This document shows positions 8,558 to 17,995 of a stretch of DNA of 64,000 nucleotides, one piece after another. Position 1 is the first letter of the stretch, and each line of letters starts with the position of its first letter. The position numbers and the translations under genes were made by a program. The DNA is from Oceanospirillaceae bacterium. Lineage in GTDB: Bacteria > Pseudomonadota > Gammaproteobacteria > Pseudomonadales > Balneatricaceae. The notes beneath the pieces are model-generated. The model did no database searches and had not been told where the DNA came from. It worked only from the letters and a program-made list of their open reading frames with translations. The stretch covers positions 62,001-126,000 of the forward strand of contig JABSQZ010000014.1 of the NCBI GenBank assembly GCA_013215505.1, given 5' to 3'.

Positions 8558-9035
8558 TTCTACAGTGCGTTGTTATATTGGTATTGGCAGTAACCTTGCC
8601 AATCCGCTACAGCAAGTCAAAACCGCTATTGTGGAACTGCAGCAACTGGCGGGCTGTCAATGGCGGGGGGTGTCATCACTTTACCGCTCTGCACCTGTAG
8701 GCCCTGCAGGGCAGGATGACTATATAAATGCAGTAGCCTGCCTGGAAACTGACTTATCCCCGGAGTCATTACTGGACGCCCTCCAACAGCTGGAAAATAC
8801 TCACCAACGAGTGCGTATCCAGCGCTGGGGTGCCAGAACTTTAGACTTAGACATATTACTGATTGCACAGCAACACATAGACACAGCCCGATTAATTGTC
8901 CCGCACCCCCACATAGAGCAGCGAAACTTCGTATTGGTTCCCCTGTTAGAGCTAGCGGGTGATATTTCTATTGGTCAGCAATCCCTGACCCAGTTACTTG
9001 AAAACTGCCCGGTGGGCAGCTTGGAAAAACTTTAG
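8538..9035 (+). CDS. folK: hydroxymethyl-dihydropterin pyrophosphokinase
   Basis: HPPK transfers pyrophosphate from ATP to 6-hydroxymethyl-7,8-dihydropterin in folate synthesis. The conserved opening YIGIGSNLANP, the substrate loop LYRSAPVGPAGQDDYINAV and the signature RWGARTLDLDILL are all present. The reading frame is open further upstream (ATG at 8442), but that part lies inside the pcnB tail. The ATG at 8538 gives the normal length of about 165 residues with a 20-base overlap with pcnB. panB and panC follow, as in Pseudomonas. Confidence 0.95.
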   Translation: MTRETNSSTVRCYIGIGSNLANPLQQVKTAIVELQQLAGCQWRGVSSLYRSAPVGPAGQDDYINAVACLETDLSPESLLDALQQLENTHQRVRIQRWGARTLDLDILLIAQQHIDTARLIVPHPHIEQRNFVLVPLLELAGDISIGQQSLTQLLENCPVGSLEKL

Positions 9036-9092
9036 TCAATTTGTAAAAAGTAGCTAACCTTCAATCAGAACCATAGCAAAGGACTAAACCTT

Positions 9093-9887
9093 ATGAGCAA
9101 AGTCACACTTAATACTCTTAATGCTTATAAAAAATCTGCAGAAAAATTTGCGGTATTAACAGCCTATGACTCAACATTTTCCAATGTCGTGTCCAGCTCA
9201 GGTATTGAAGTCATCTTAGTGGGAGACTCGCTAGGCATGGTACTGCAGGGCAATGACAGTACTTTGCCGGTCTCTATGCAAGATATGCTCTACCACACCA
9301 AATGCGTAGTAGCAGGTAACAATAACGCCTTAATCATGGTCGATTTACCGTTCATGAGTTATGCCACTCCAGAACAGAGCATGAAAAACTGCGCCGCGCT
9401 GATGCAGGCGGGTGCCAACATGGTCAAAATTGAAGGCGGTGCCTGGCTGGCCCAGAGCGTATCTATGCTTATCGAAAGAGGCATCCCGGTCTGTGTTCAT
9501 TTGGGTCTTACGCCTCAGGCGGTGAATAAATTCGGCGGTTACAAAGTACAGGGACGGGACCCGCACAGCAGTGAGCAACTATACAGTGACGCCCTGGCAC
9601 TGGAAAAAGCTGGCGCCAGCGTATTGTTACTTGAATGTGTTCCCAGCAAAGTGGCGCAACGGATAACTGCAGCGGTTAGCATACCCGTTATAGGTATAGG
9701 CGCCGGACCGGATACAGACGCCCAAGTGCTAGTGTTACAAGACATGCTTAACATTCCAGAGGGTAAAAAAGCAAAATTTGTTAAGAACTATATGGCAGAT
9801 GCCGCCGACATTCCAAGCGCTATCAGCAACTTTGCAGAAGAGGTGAAAAACGGGACTTTCCCGGGCGCAGAACACTGCTTCGAATAA
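9093..9887 (+). CDS. panB: 3-methyl-2-oxobutanoate hydroxymethyltransferase (ketopantoate synthesis)
   Basis: PanB transfers a hydroxymethyl group from 5,10-methylene-THF to 2-oxoisovalerate, the first committed step to pantothenate and CoA. The 264-residue length is normal. Motifs include TAYDSTFS and [11 protein letters not shown] (magnesium and ketopantoate site), [13 protein letters not shown] and the [19 protein letters not shown] segment. A ribosome-binding site (AAGGAC) precedes the ATG. It forms an operon with panC, 42 bases downstream. Confidence 0.97.
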   Translation: MSKVTLNTLNAYKKSAEKFAVLTAYDSTFSNVVSSSGIEVILVGDSLGMVLQGNDSTLPVSMQDMLYHTKCVVAGNNNALIMVDLPFMSYATPEQSMKNCAALMQAGANMVKIEGGAWLAQSVSMLIERGIPVCVHLGLTPQAVNKFGGYKVQGRDPHSSEQLYSDALALEKAGASVLLLECVPSKVAQRITAAVSIPVIGIGAGPDTDAQVLVLQDMLNIPEGKKAKFVKNYMADAADIPSAISNFAEEVKNGTFPGAEHCFE

Positions 9888-9929
9888 AGTATTGCAACAG
9901 ATATCTCAATACCGGGAATAGGAAAAAAA

Positions 9930-10778
9930 ATGCACAGTATTACTAAATTAGCCGAACTCAGACAGCAGGTACGCAGCCTTAGACAACAAGGCAAAACCAT
10001 CGCCATGGTCGCTACTATGGGTAATTTACATGAAGGTCATATAGCCTTAGTGCATCAGGCAAAAACACTCGCAGATGTGGTTGTCGCGACTATTTTTGTC
10101 AACCCGCTGCAGTTCGGCAGCGGCGAAGATCTGGAGAAGTACCCTAAAACTCTAAGTGCAGATAAGGCCCAGTTAGAAAGCGCCGGCTGCCATTTCCTGT
10201 TTGCCCCTACCGATGCAGAAGTCTACCCGCATGGCAGAGATAATCAAACCATTGTCGAAGTACCTGCAACGTCCAACTTATACTGTGGAATTAGTCGTCC
10301 TGGCCACTTCCAGGGCGTTGCTACTGTTGTCTGTAAACTCTATGCAATGATTCAGCCCGATGTCGCAGTGTTTGGACAGAAAGATTACCAACAGTTGCAT
10401 ATCATTCGCCAGATGACTCAAGATTTATCTATCGCTGTGGACGTCGTCGGCTCGCCTACCATGCGCAATAGCAATGGCCTGGCACTGAGCTCTAGAAACG
10501 GCTATTTAACCGCCGATGAATTACGCCGTGCCCCGGCACTGCATCGCGCATTACAAGCGACCAAACTAAAATTGGAACAGGGATCTGATGATTTTCCACT
10601 GCTTTGTGAGCAGGCACAAAAATCACTGGAAGAAGCTGGTTTTAACAGGGATTACTTTGTCATCGCCAACGCCAATACCTTGATGTTAGCCCAACCGGGA
10701 GACAGGCAACTGGTTATTCTTGCCGCCGGCTATATGGGAGCTGCCAGGTTGATAGATAATCAAGTAGTCAACCTGTAA
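9930..10778 (+). CDS. panC: pantoate–beta-alanine ligase
   Basis: PanC condenses pantoate and beta-alanine with ATP to form pantothenate. The 282 residues show the nucleotidyl-transferase motif MGNLHEGH (HIGH-like), FVNPLQFG, VFGQKDYQQL and the KMSKS-like RNSNGLALSSRNGYL. An AGGA ribosome-binding site precedes the start. panD, the beta-alanine source, is not adjacent. Confidence 0.97.
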   Translation: MHSITKLAELRQQVRSLRQQGKTIAMVATMGNLHEGHIALVHQAKTLADVVVATIFVNPLQFGSGEDLEKYPKTLSADKAQLESAGCHFLFAPTDAEVYPHGRDNQTIVEVPATSNLYCGISRPGHFQGVATVVCKLYAMIQPDVAVFGQKDYQQLHIIRQMTQDLSIAVDVVGSPTMRNSNGLALSSRNGYLTADELRRAPALHRALQATKLKLEQGSDDFPLLCEQAQKSLEEAGFNRDYFVIANANTLMLAQPGDRQLVILAAGYMGAARLIDNQVVNL

Positions 10779-11257
10779 CCACCCTTTAATATTAACTGCC
10801 AAGCGCCAACCCAACTGCTATTCAAAATCTTTTGAATAGCACAATCCTCTATTCCCCGATGCCAGGCAATGTCAGCAACCGCCTCTGATTAACGCTATTT
10901 CTTTATTCAACAACCGACCAGATGCTAAGAACTCAGAAAATAATCCGTGTGGATTTTGACACTAAGCTAACAGCCTATTTATCTTTGGTAAATAAATCTA
11001 GCTATTTTCCGACAACTGTAAAATTAATTTTTTTTCCATAAAATTACAAACAAGAGCTTGAATCCACTAACAAATTAGTGTCTTATGTTGATTGAATTAT
11101 ACACAACAACATCAATAATCACTGTATTAATTCACAGCACCGGCAATCTTCACAGCCAACCTACTGGCCGCTAAACAGCACAGATTACTGTTACTTCAAA
11201 GTAACTTACCGCTCTACTCACAGGGAATATGCCTGGGTGACTCTCAGCAACAAGGAC
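10779..11257. other. intergenic region panC–argE-like gene, with two palindromes
   Basis: GCTATTCAAAA (10817-10827) and its perfect complement (10830-10840) are separated by two bases. Without a T-run this is more likely a protein site or structural stem than a standard terminator. A second palindrome, TGTTAC…GTAAC at 11189-11205 with a 6-base spacer, resembles CbrB half-sites but has the wrong spacing. No coding region is supported here. Confidence 0.5.
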
Positions 11258-11265
11258 AATAACAA
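11258..11265 (+). promoter_or_regulatory. AANAANAA (Hfq/Crc-type) motif overlapping a start codon
   Basis: AATAACAA lies between the AAGGAC ribosome-binding site (11252-11257) and the start codon of the M20 deacylase gene; its last A is the first base of that ATG. In Pseudomonas, Hfq/Crc binds such motifs at translation-initiation regions to block translation of secondary-substrate genes. Placement and sequence fit well; function is inferred. Confidence 0.6.
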
Positions 11266-12416
11266 TGAGCAACATCAAAAATATTTTGGCGAAATTAATA
11301 AGTTTTGATACGGTTTCGCGACATTCAAATTTAGCGCTAATTGACTATGTGCAAAGCTACTTAACAGACTTGGGCATCGAGAGCCGGCTGGTCCCCAATC
11401 AAGAGCAAACTAAAACCAACCTCTACGCAACTATTGGCCCCAATGTCGCCGGCGGTATCATTCTGTCGGGGCACACAGATGTTGTACCCGTCGATGGGCA
11501 AGACTGGCACACAGACCCTTTTACCTTAGTGGAAAAAGATCAAAAATATTTCGGCCGCGGCAGTTGTGATATGAAAGGCTTCCTGGCGATTTGCCTAGCG
11601 GCGGTACCGGCCATGCTCGAGGCAAATTTAAAACGCCCAATACATTTGTGTTTTTCTTATGACGAGGAAATTGGCTGTGTCGGCGCTGTAGATTTAGTCG
11701 CTGAAATTGCCGTGAATTTGCCTCCAGTAGAGGCGGTATTTGTCGGCGAGCCCACTTCCATGCAAGTGGCGAATTTACATAAAAGTGTCAATTCGATGCT
11801 GACAAAAATTACCGGCGTTGAAGCCCATTCCAGCAAACTCAATTTAGGGGTCAGTGCTAACTTCGCCGCCGCTAAGTTGATCAACTTTTTAAGTGATGCC
11901 CTGGATGAGTATAGAGCTAACCCGCAAACCGATTTAACCAGTCTGGAGCCCAATTACAGCACCCTTAATATTGGCACCATTCATGGTGGCAATGCCACTA
12001 ATATCATTCCAAAATTTTGTGAGTTCTCAACTGACTTGCGCACCGTACCTAAAGATGACCCGGATATTTGTGTGCACAGCTACAAGCAATACACACAAAA
12101 AATAGCCGCACAAATGCAGGCACAAAACCCCATTTGCAGTATCGAAGTCATAGACAAAGCAGCGGCGCCAGGACTGGCACCGGAAGAAAATGGCGTTGCA
12201 GAAAGCCTGGCGCTGCAGTGGTCAGCCAATCAACAGGCAATTGCCGTCGCCTACGGAACTGAAGCCGGACTGTTCCAAAAAGCCGGTTATTCAACCATAG
12301 TCTGTGGCCCCGGGTCTATCGATCAGGCCCACAAACCCAATGAATTTATCGAGATAGCGCAACTAGAAAAATGCGCGGTATTTATCGAAAAGTTAATCCA
12401 ACATTCTGCAAATTAA
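11265..12416 (+). CDS. M20 metallopeptidase / acetylornithine deacetylase (ArgE) family protein
   Basis: This 383-residue dinuclear zinc hydrolase of the ArgE/DapE/carboxypeptidase G2 group has ligands in LSGHTDVVP (H70), RGSCDMKGF (D102), the catalytic pair in YDEEIGCVG (E134, E135), VGEPTSM (E162) and a C-terminal His in DQAHKPNEF. By homology it could be ArgE itself, which removes acetyl from N-acetylornithine. However, it stands directly before a dipeptide-type ABC transporter and a prolidase-like amidohydrolase, not with arg genes. A role in hydrolysing an imported N-acyl amino acid or peptide is therefore the better inference. Its initiation region carries an AANAANAA motif. Confidence 0.88.
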   Translation: MSNIKNILAKLISFDTVSRHSNLALIDYVQSYLTDLGIESRLVPNQEQTKTNLYATIGPNVAGGIILSGHTDVVPVDGQDWHTDPFTLVEKDQKYFGRGSCDMKGFLAICLAAVPAMLEANLKRPIHLCFSYDEEIGCVGAVDLVAEIAVNLPPVEAVFVGEPTSMQVANLHKSVNSMLTKITGVEAHSSKLNLGVSANFAAAKLINFLSDALDEYRANPQTDLTSLEPNYSTLNIGTIHGGNATNIIPKFCEFSTDLRTVPKDDPDICVHSYKQYTQKIAAQMQAQNPICSIEVIDKAAAPGLAPEENGVAESLALQWSANQQAIAVAYGTEAGLFQKAGYSTIVCGPGSIDQAHKPNEFIEIAQLEKCAVFIEKLIQHSAN

Positions 12417-12478
12417 CAATTCAAGGTCATTATAAAAAAGAAAAACAGCAAATATGCTAATCAAAGGGAGTGCTATAA

Positions 12479-14077
12479 ATGTCTATAATGAAAAAAATAC
12501 TGACAACCAGTGCCATCGCCAGCATCATTTTAGGTGCCAGTGCAGCATCGGCTAATACTCTAAGATTCGCCTTTCAAGGTGATGCACAAAGTCTTGACCC
12601 GCACGGTTTAAATGAAACCTTCACTTTGGGTTTTCTGAGTAACGTCTATGAGGGGCTGACTATGCTCGACCAGGACCTTAAAGTTATTCCTGGCCTGGCC
12701 ACCAGCTGGGAGGTGACCTCACCCACCAGTATCGTATTTAAACTGCGCCCCGGGGTTAAGTTTCACAACGGTAACAGCTTCAATGCCGACGATGTCATTT
12801 TCACCTGGAAGCGCACTCTCTCTGAGGGCAGTGATCAAAAAGTTCGCGGCGCCATGGTTAAAAACATTGTTAAACTGGATGACTTAACCATAGAAGTTCA
12901 GACCCAGGGGCCTCAACCTCTGATGCCCAGCGAGTGGGCCTGGATTTTCATTATGGATAAAGAGTGGTCAGAGGCAAACGGTGCCGGCAATGCGGCCAAC
13001 GTCAAAGAAGAAAATGCTAACGGCTATACTTTAAACCATGCCAACGGCACTGGCCCCTTCGAAATAGTCAGTCGTCAACCCGATGTGAAAACGGTGTTTA
13101 AGCGCTCAGCAAACCACTGGAATACTATCGACTCCAATATAACCGACATTATTTTCACTCCAGTTAAGCAAGCTGCTACTCGTACCGCCGCATTAATCTC
13201 AGGTGAGCTGGATATGGTTTATCCGATTCCGGTGCAGGACTGGAAGCGCCTGGATTCAGAGTCGGGTGTCAGCGCTATTCGCGGTCCAGAGGCGCGCACT
13301 ATCTTCCTGGGCATGGACCAATTTCGCGATGAACTACTCTACTCTAACATCAAGGGCAAGAACCCGCTGAAAGACCTACGGGTGCGTAAGGCAATGGCTC
13401 ACGCTCTCAACTTAGATTTAATCAAAAAGAAAATCATGCGTGGAGCCTCAACCCCTACCGGCTTAATGATTGCCCCGCAGGTTAACGGTTTTAACGCAGA
13501 TTATAATACTCCCTACAAATACGACCCCGCCCTAAGTAAGCAATTACTGACTGAAGCTGGCTATCCAGATGGATTCGAAATCACTATCGATTGCCCGAAC
13601 AATCGCTATGTCAATGATGAAAAAATCTGTCAGGCAGCGGCATCTATGATGGCTAAAGTCGGCATTAAAATGAAAGTTCTGGCACAGCCTAAATCCAAAT
13701 ACTTCGGTAAAGTACTGGCACAGAATAACTATGATACTTCTATGTATCTGCTGGGCTGGACACCGGGATCAATGGATGTGCATAACGTCTTATTAGGTTT
13801 GCTTTCCTGTCAGAACAAAGAGAGCAAAGCGGGTCTGTTCAATTTAGGCAACTTCTGTAATCAACGTGTCGACGAATTGCAGAAAATGGTGGGGGTTGAA
13901 ACCGACCCCGCCAAGCGACAAGCTTATATCGATGAGGCAATGCAGATTATAAAAGACCAGGTAGCTTACCTTCCGCTGCACCAACAGCCTCTTTCATGGG
14001 GTGTCAGTGACAAATTTAGCGTCAATCAACGAGCAGACAATGCCTTTGATTTCCGCTATGTCAGTAAAACTCAGTAA
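12479..14077 (+). CDS. peptide/opine ABC transporter substrate-binding protein (DppA family)
   Basis: This 532-residue periplasmic binding protein belongs to the SBP_bac_5 family. It has an N-terminal signal peptide (MKKILTTSAIASIILGASAA) that would be cleaved near SAN. Family landmarks include FAFQGDAQSLDPHGLNE, the FKLRPGVKFHNG motif, NGTGPFEI, LRVRKAMAHALN and a C-terminal LPLHQQPLSWG. It would bind a peptide or similar solute and pass it to the permeases encoded next. A GGGAG ribosome-binding site lies upstream. An alternative start at the second Met (12488) is possible. The substrate cannot be read from sequence. Confidence 0.92.
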   Translation: MSIMKKILTTSAIASIILGASAASANTLRFAFQGDAQSLDPHGLNETFTLGFLSNVYEGLTMLDQDLKVIPGLATSWEVTSPTSIVFKLRPGVKFHNGNSFNADDVIFTWKRTLSEGSDQKVRGAMVKNIVKLDDLTIEVQTQGPQPLMPSEWAWIFIMDKEWSEANGAGNAANVKEENANGYTLNHANGTGPFEIVSRQPDVKTVFKRSANHWNTIDSNITDIIFTPVKQAATRTAALISGELDMVYPIPVQDWKRLDSESGVSAIRGPEARTIFLGMDQFRDELLYSNIKGKNPLKDLRVRKAMAHALNLDLIKKKIMRGASTPTGLMIAPQVNGFNADYNTPYKYDPALSKQLLTEAGYPDGFEITIDCPNNRYVNDEKICQAAASMMAKVGIKMKVLAQPKSKYFGKVLAQNNYDTSMYLLGWTPGSMDVHNVLLGLLSCQNKESKAGLFNLGNFCNQRVDELQKMVGVETDPAKRQAYIDEAMQIIKDQVAYLPLHQQPLSWGVSDKFSVNQRADNAFDFRYVSKTQ

Positions 14078-14164
14078 TAGCAACACAGCTTGGCGGCCGG
14101 TATCCACCGGCTGCTGATTTCGCTAACTATTTTTCTGCCCACACCGCTTAGAAGGACTAACTGC

Positions 14165-15148
14165 ATGTTTTCTTTCCTTGTCAAAAGGCTGTTGCAAAGT
14201 ATTGTAGTTCTTATTGCCGTTGCCCTGATTGCTTTTTCGCTGTTCAAATTTGTCGGCGATCCTATTAACAACATGGTGGGTCAGGACACGACCTTGGATG
14301 AGCGCGAAGCATTGCGTGAGAGATTAGGTCTCAACGACCCTTTCCCAATTCAGTTTTACCATTTCATTACCGATGCAGCTGTCGGTGATTTTGGCATCAG
14401 CTACAGACACAAGATTCCGGTCAGTGACCTGATTGCCGAGCGGGCTCCCGCCACTTTGGAGCTGTCGATAATATCGGCGCTGCTGGCAGTGTTCATCGGT
14501 ATTCCCATGGGGGTTTACACCGCTATTCACCGCAGCGGTTTTATCTCCAGATCCTTTATGACCCTATCACTGGTGGGGATATCTCTGCCGACCTTTTTGA
14601 TTGGCATTTTATTTATCTTCTTATTTGGGGTTATCTTGCGCTGGCTGCCGACTTTTGGCCGCGGTGAAGTTGTCGCCATAGGTTGGTGGACTACTGGGTT
14701 ACTGACCTGGTCGGGGATTAAGTCTTTAATTTTACCTTCTATCACATTAGCACTGTTTCAGATGACGCTGATAATGCGCTTAGTACGCACCGAAATGCTC
14801 GAGGTGCTGTGCACAGATTACATTAAGTTCGCCAGAGCCCGGGGCCTAAAAGAAAATGCGGTCAATTTTGGGCACGCCCTGAAAAACACTTTAATCCCAG
14901 TAATCACGATCATTGGCCTGCAATTGGGGCTGGTGATGGCTTTTGCCATTATCACTGAAACCGTTTTTCAATGGCCGGGCATGGGAATGCTGTTTATCCA
15001 GTCAATTGAGGAAGTTGATGTGCCGGTGATGGCGGCCTATCTGATGATGATCTCGCTGATCTTTGTCGGTATCAATCTACTGGTAGATATTCTCTACGCT
15101 TATGTAGATCCCCGCCTGACTATCGATGGAGGATCTAAACATGGCTAG
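14165..15148 (+). CDS. peptide ABC transporter permease (DppB family)
   Basis: Inner-membrane permease of about 327 residues with an N-terminal transmembrane segment (FLVKRLLQSIVVLIAVALIAF) and roughly five more. It carries the ATPase-coupling EAA-like loop (DYIKFARARGLKENAV…HALKNTLIPV). The frame is open from 14090, but the AGAAGGA ribosome-binding site directly before 14165 and the family alignment favour that start. The stop overlaps the next permease gene by 8 bases, so the two are probably translated together and form a heterodimeric channel. Confidence 0.92.
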   Translation: MFSFLVKRLLQSIVVLIAVALIAFSLFKFVGDPINNMVGQDTTLDEREALRERLGLNDPFPIQFYHFITDAAVGDFGISYRHKIPVSDLIAERAPATLELSIISALLAVFIGIPMGVYTAIHRSGFISRSFMTLSLVGISLPTFLIGILFIFLFGVILRWLPTFGRGEVVAIGWWTTGLLTWSGIKSLILPSITLALFQMTLIMRLVRTEMLEVLCTDYIKFARARGLKENAVNFGHALKNTLIPVITIIGLQLGLVMAFAIITETVFQWPGMGMLFIQSIEEVDVPVMAAYLMMISLIFVGINLLVDILYAYVDPRLTIDGGSKHG

Positions 15149-16073
15149 TGCCAACAGTAATTCTAAACTACGACAGTTTTTTGCCGGTGACTTATGGTAT
15201 AGCTTTATCCACTCCCCGGTGGCTCTGATCTCATTTATCATCACTGTGCTGTGCTTATTGCTGGCATTTTCTGCGCAAGTGATCGCCCCTTTCGATATCT
15301 TTGATCTGGCAGTTATAGACCTGATGGATGCTGATCTACCTCCCCCCTGGAGCAGTGATGAGGGAGACAGTAGGTTTATTCTGGGCACCGACGATCAGGG
15401 CCGGGATATTTGGTCCGGGATATTATACGGTGCGCAAATTTCCATTTTTGTCGGTTTCAGCTCAGTGATTATCTCCGCTATTATCGGTATAGCACTGGGT
15501 TTATTAGCGGGTTATAAAGGCGGCCGCATTGACAGTTTTATCATGCGTGTGGCCGATATTCAGCTATCCTTCCCCGCCATTTTGATCGCACTATTGATCG
15601 ACGGTGTAATGCGTGGTCTGCTGCCGAGGGAGTTACACGATGAACTGGCCATCTATGTACTGATATTCGCTATTTCCATCTCAGGCTGGGTACAGTACGC
15701 CCGCACTATTCGCGGCTCAGTGATGGTGGAAAAACACAAAGAATACGTTCAGGCTGGACAAGTTATCGGCCTGCCTCAACATATCATAGCGCTGCGCCAC
15801 ATACTGCCTAACGTACTTAGCCCTATCTTTGTCATAGGTACAATCCACTTGGCCTCGGCCATCATCACTGAGGCAACACTGAGCTTTTTAGGGGTAGGTA
15901 TGTCACCTACTACCCCGTCGCTGGGCACACTGATTCGCATCGGCAATGAATACTTGCTCTCAGGCGAGTGGTGGATAACCCTCTTCCCGGGAGCGGCTCT
16001 GGTGATATTAGTACTTTCTGTGAATATTTTTGGCGATTGGCTGCGTGATGCTCTCAATCCAAAATTACAATAG
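15141..16073 (+). CDS. peptide ABC transporter permease (DppC family)
   Basis: Second permease of the importer, about 310 residues. It has an N-terminal OppC-type leader segment (LISFIITVLCLLLAFSAQVIAPFD), the DDQGRDIWSGILYGAQISIFVG motif typical of DppC/OppC and the coupling loop (KEYVQAGQVIGLPQHIIALRHILPNV). The start is set at 15141 because a GGAGGA ribosome-binding site (15128-15133) sits seven bases upstream; the longer frame from 15126 begins before that site. Confidence 0.92.
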   Translation: MASANSNSKLRQFFAGDLWYSFIHSPVALISFIITVLCLLLAFSAQVIAPFDIFDLAVIDLMDADLPPPWSSDEGDSRFILGTDDQGRDIWSGILYGAQISIFVGFSSVIISAIIGIALGLLAGYKGGRIDSFIMRVADIQLSFPAILIALLIDGVMRGLLPRELHDELAIYVLIFAISISGWVQYARTIRGSVMVEKHKEYVQAGQVIGLPQHIIALRHILPNVLSPIFVIGTIHLASAIITEATLSFLGVGMSPTTPSLGTLIRIGNEYLLSGEWWITLFPGAALVILVLSVNIFGDWLRDALNPKLQ

Positions 16074-16084
16074 GGGCTGTGACC

Positions 16085-17854
16085 ATGACTTTACTGGCAA
16101 CAAAAAACATCTGCATAGGTTTCCCTAGTCGTCACGGCATGTTTGTCGCAGTTAACGATCTGAGCATCAGCGTCGAACCCGGTGAAATTTTGGGTATAGT
16201 CGGCGAAAGTGGTGCCGGTAAATCAACCGTGGGCAACGCGATCATCTCTCTATTACAACCCCCGGGCAAAGTGATCAGCGGGGAAGTCTGGTTTAAGGAC
16301 CAGCGCATCGACAACTTATCCACTGAGCAGAAGCGCCGCCTGCGCGGAAAAAAAATTGGGATGATTTTTCAGGATCCACAGACCTCGCTGGACCCACTAA
16401 AAACTATCAAACAGCAACTGGTAGAAACCATAGACTTACACTTGCGCCTGGGCCGCAAGGGATCAGAGCAGCGAGCGATTGAACTGCTTGAACAAGTCGG
16501 TATCCCCGATCCCAAACTGCGTATGTTGCACTACCCACACCAATTCTCCGGAGGGATGCGTCAACGTGTGGTCATAGCGCTGGCCCTGTGTGGCGAACCT
16601 GAGCTGATCATTGCCGATGAGCCAACCACCGCTTTAGACGTCTCAGTGCAAAAGCAGATTTTAGATTTGATGCGCAAGCTCTGTATCGAAAAGAATGTCG
16701 GGATGATTTTAGTCACTCATGATATGGGTGTTATCGCCGAAGTTACCGACAGAGTCGCGGTGATGTACAACAGCAAACTCATGGAGATAGGTGATACCCA
16801 GCAAATTTTGGGCAATCCGCAACACCCTTATACACAGAGTTTAATCAGCGCGATTCCCCGTCCCGATAAGAGAATAGAGCGCTTTCCATTAGTCACTTAT
16901 ATCGAAGATGTGATCGAACCCCAAGATGATTTTGATCTCTCCAGCCACTGGCTGGGCCAATCCCGGGATTTCTCTATGCAAGTCGATGATGATGGGACTA
17001 TCTTGCAAGTGCAAGACTTATGCATGCGCTTTCAAATCAGTAACTCGATGTTTAAGAGTAAACGACTCTACTTGGATGCGGTAAAACAGGTAAATTTTTC
17101 CATCAAAGAGGGAGAAACCTTTGGCATAGTAGGGGAAAGTGGCAGCGGAAAATCTACCATAGCGCGAATGGTCACGGGACTCTACCAACCCTATTCCGGA
17201 TCGGTGCACTTTCTCGGTAAAGAGATCAGTGCCATCAATCACACCCCTGAAGTACTGGCTTATAGACGGCAAATGCAGATGGTCTTCCAAGATCCTTTCT
17301 CCTCTTTGAATGGCAGAATGCGGGTGATGGATATAGTGGCTGAGCCGATTATGTTCCATAAGCTCGCGACGTCAAGGGAAGAGTCACAACAGATAGTTCT
17401 GGACTTGTTAAAGCTCGTTGGCATGTCCGACGATGCCTACGCTAAGTATCCACATCAATTTTCCGGTGGCCAGAGACAACGGATTTCTATCGCCAGAGCC
17501 CTGGCTACCCGACCACGATTTTTAATCTGCGATGAGCCCACCAGTGCTCTGGATGTATCTGTACAGGCACAAATTTTAAACTTACTGAAAGACCTGCAAC
17601 AAGAACTTAACTTGACCATGATGTTTATCAGTCACGATTTGCCGGTAATACGGCAGATGTGTGATCGAGTTGCGGTGATGCAACACGGGCAGATACTAGA
17701 GCTGACAGAGACCGAGCAATTGTTTACAGATCCACAGCACAGTTACTCTAAGCATTTACTCAGCTTAATGCCTAAACTCGATATGCTCACGAAACGGAGG
17801 CAAACTACTGTGCAACAGCCAATGGACACTCAGCTCTCTGCCAACAGCTTTTAA
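16085..17854 (+). CDS. peptide ABC transporter ATPase, DppD–DppF fusion
   Basis: One polypeptide of about 589 residues holds both ATPase modules of a Dpp-type importer. The first has Walker A GESGAGKST and signature FSGGMRQRV. The second has GESGSGKST and FSGGQRQRI, with D-loop/Walker B LIADEPTTALD and [11 protein letters not shown]. Each module ends in the oligopeptide-transporter C-terminal extension (e.g. GNPQHPYTQSLISAIPRPD). A GTG at 16079 is in frame, but the AGGGG ribosome-binding site at 16072-16076 spaces better to the ATG at 16085. Confidence 0.93.
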   Translation: MTLLATKNICIGFPSRHGMFVAVNDLSISVEPGEILGIVGESGAGKSTVGNAIISLLQPPGKVISGEVWFKDQRIDNLSTEQKRRLRGKKIGMIFQDPQTSLDPLKTIKQQLVETIDLHLRLGRKGSEQRAIELLEQVGIPDPKLRMLHYPHQFSGGMRQRVVIALALCGEPELIIADEPTTALDVSVQKQILDLMRKLCIEKNVGMILVTHDMGVIAEVTDRVAVMYNSKLMEIGDTQQILGNPQHPYTQSLISAIPRPDKRIERFPLVTYIEDVIEPQDDFDLSSHWLGQSRDFSMQVDDDGTILQVQDLCMRFQISNSMFKSKRLYLDAVKQVNFSIKEGETFGIVGESGSGKSTIARMVTGLYQPYSGSVHFLGKEISAINHTPEVLAYRRQMQMVFQDPFSSLNGRMRVMDIVAEPIMFHKLATSREESQQIVLDLLKLVGMSDDAYAKYPHQFSGGQRQRISIARALATRPRFLICDEPTSALDVSVQAQILNLLKDLQQELNLTMMFISHDLPVIRQMCDRVAVMQHGQILELTETEQLFTDPQHSYSKHLLSLMPKLDMLTKRRQTTVQQPMDTQLSANSF

Positions 17855-17995
17855 GCAGAATGCAGATTGTCCAGAGTTGTATTTATACACCGATGATTAC
17901 AGGCTGTAGCAGGGGAAAACTGCGCCGAACAGCCACTTTTAACACAGCGAATCCACCGCACTGCCACAACTAAACCGACAGGGGAAAAGACTGAT

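Noticed and set aside
10817-10840. perfect 11-bp palindrome after panC as a terminator
   Set aside because: It lacks a T-run and has a two-base centre, so it was recorded only as a palindrome in the intergenic entry.
11165-11180. second sigma-54-like sequence (TGG…N10…GCA) before the M20 deacylase gene
   Set aside because: The spacing fits but only the GG and GC core match, the T before GC is missing, and the nearby TGTTAC palindrome has the wrong spacer and lies downstream; chance is likely.
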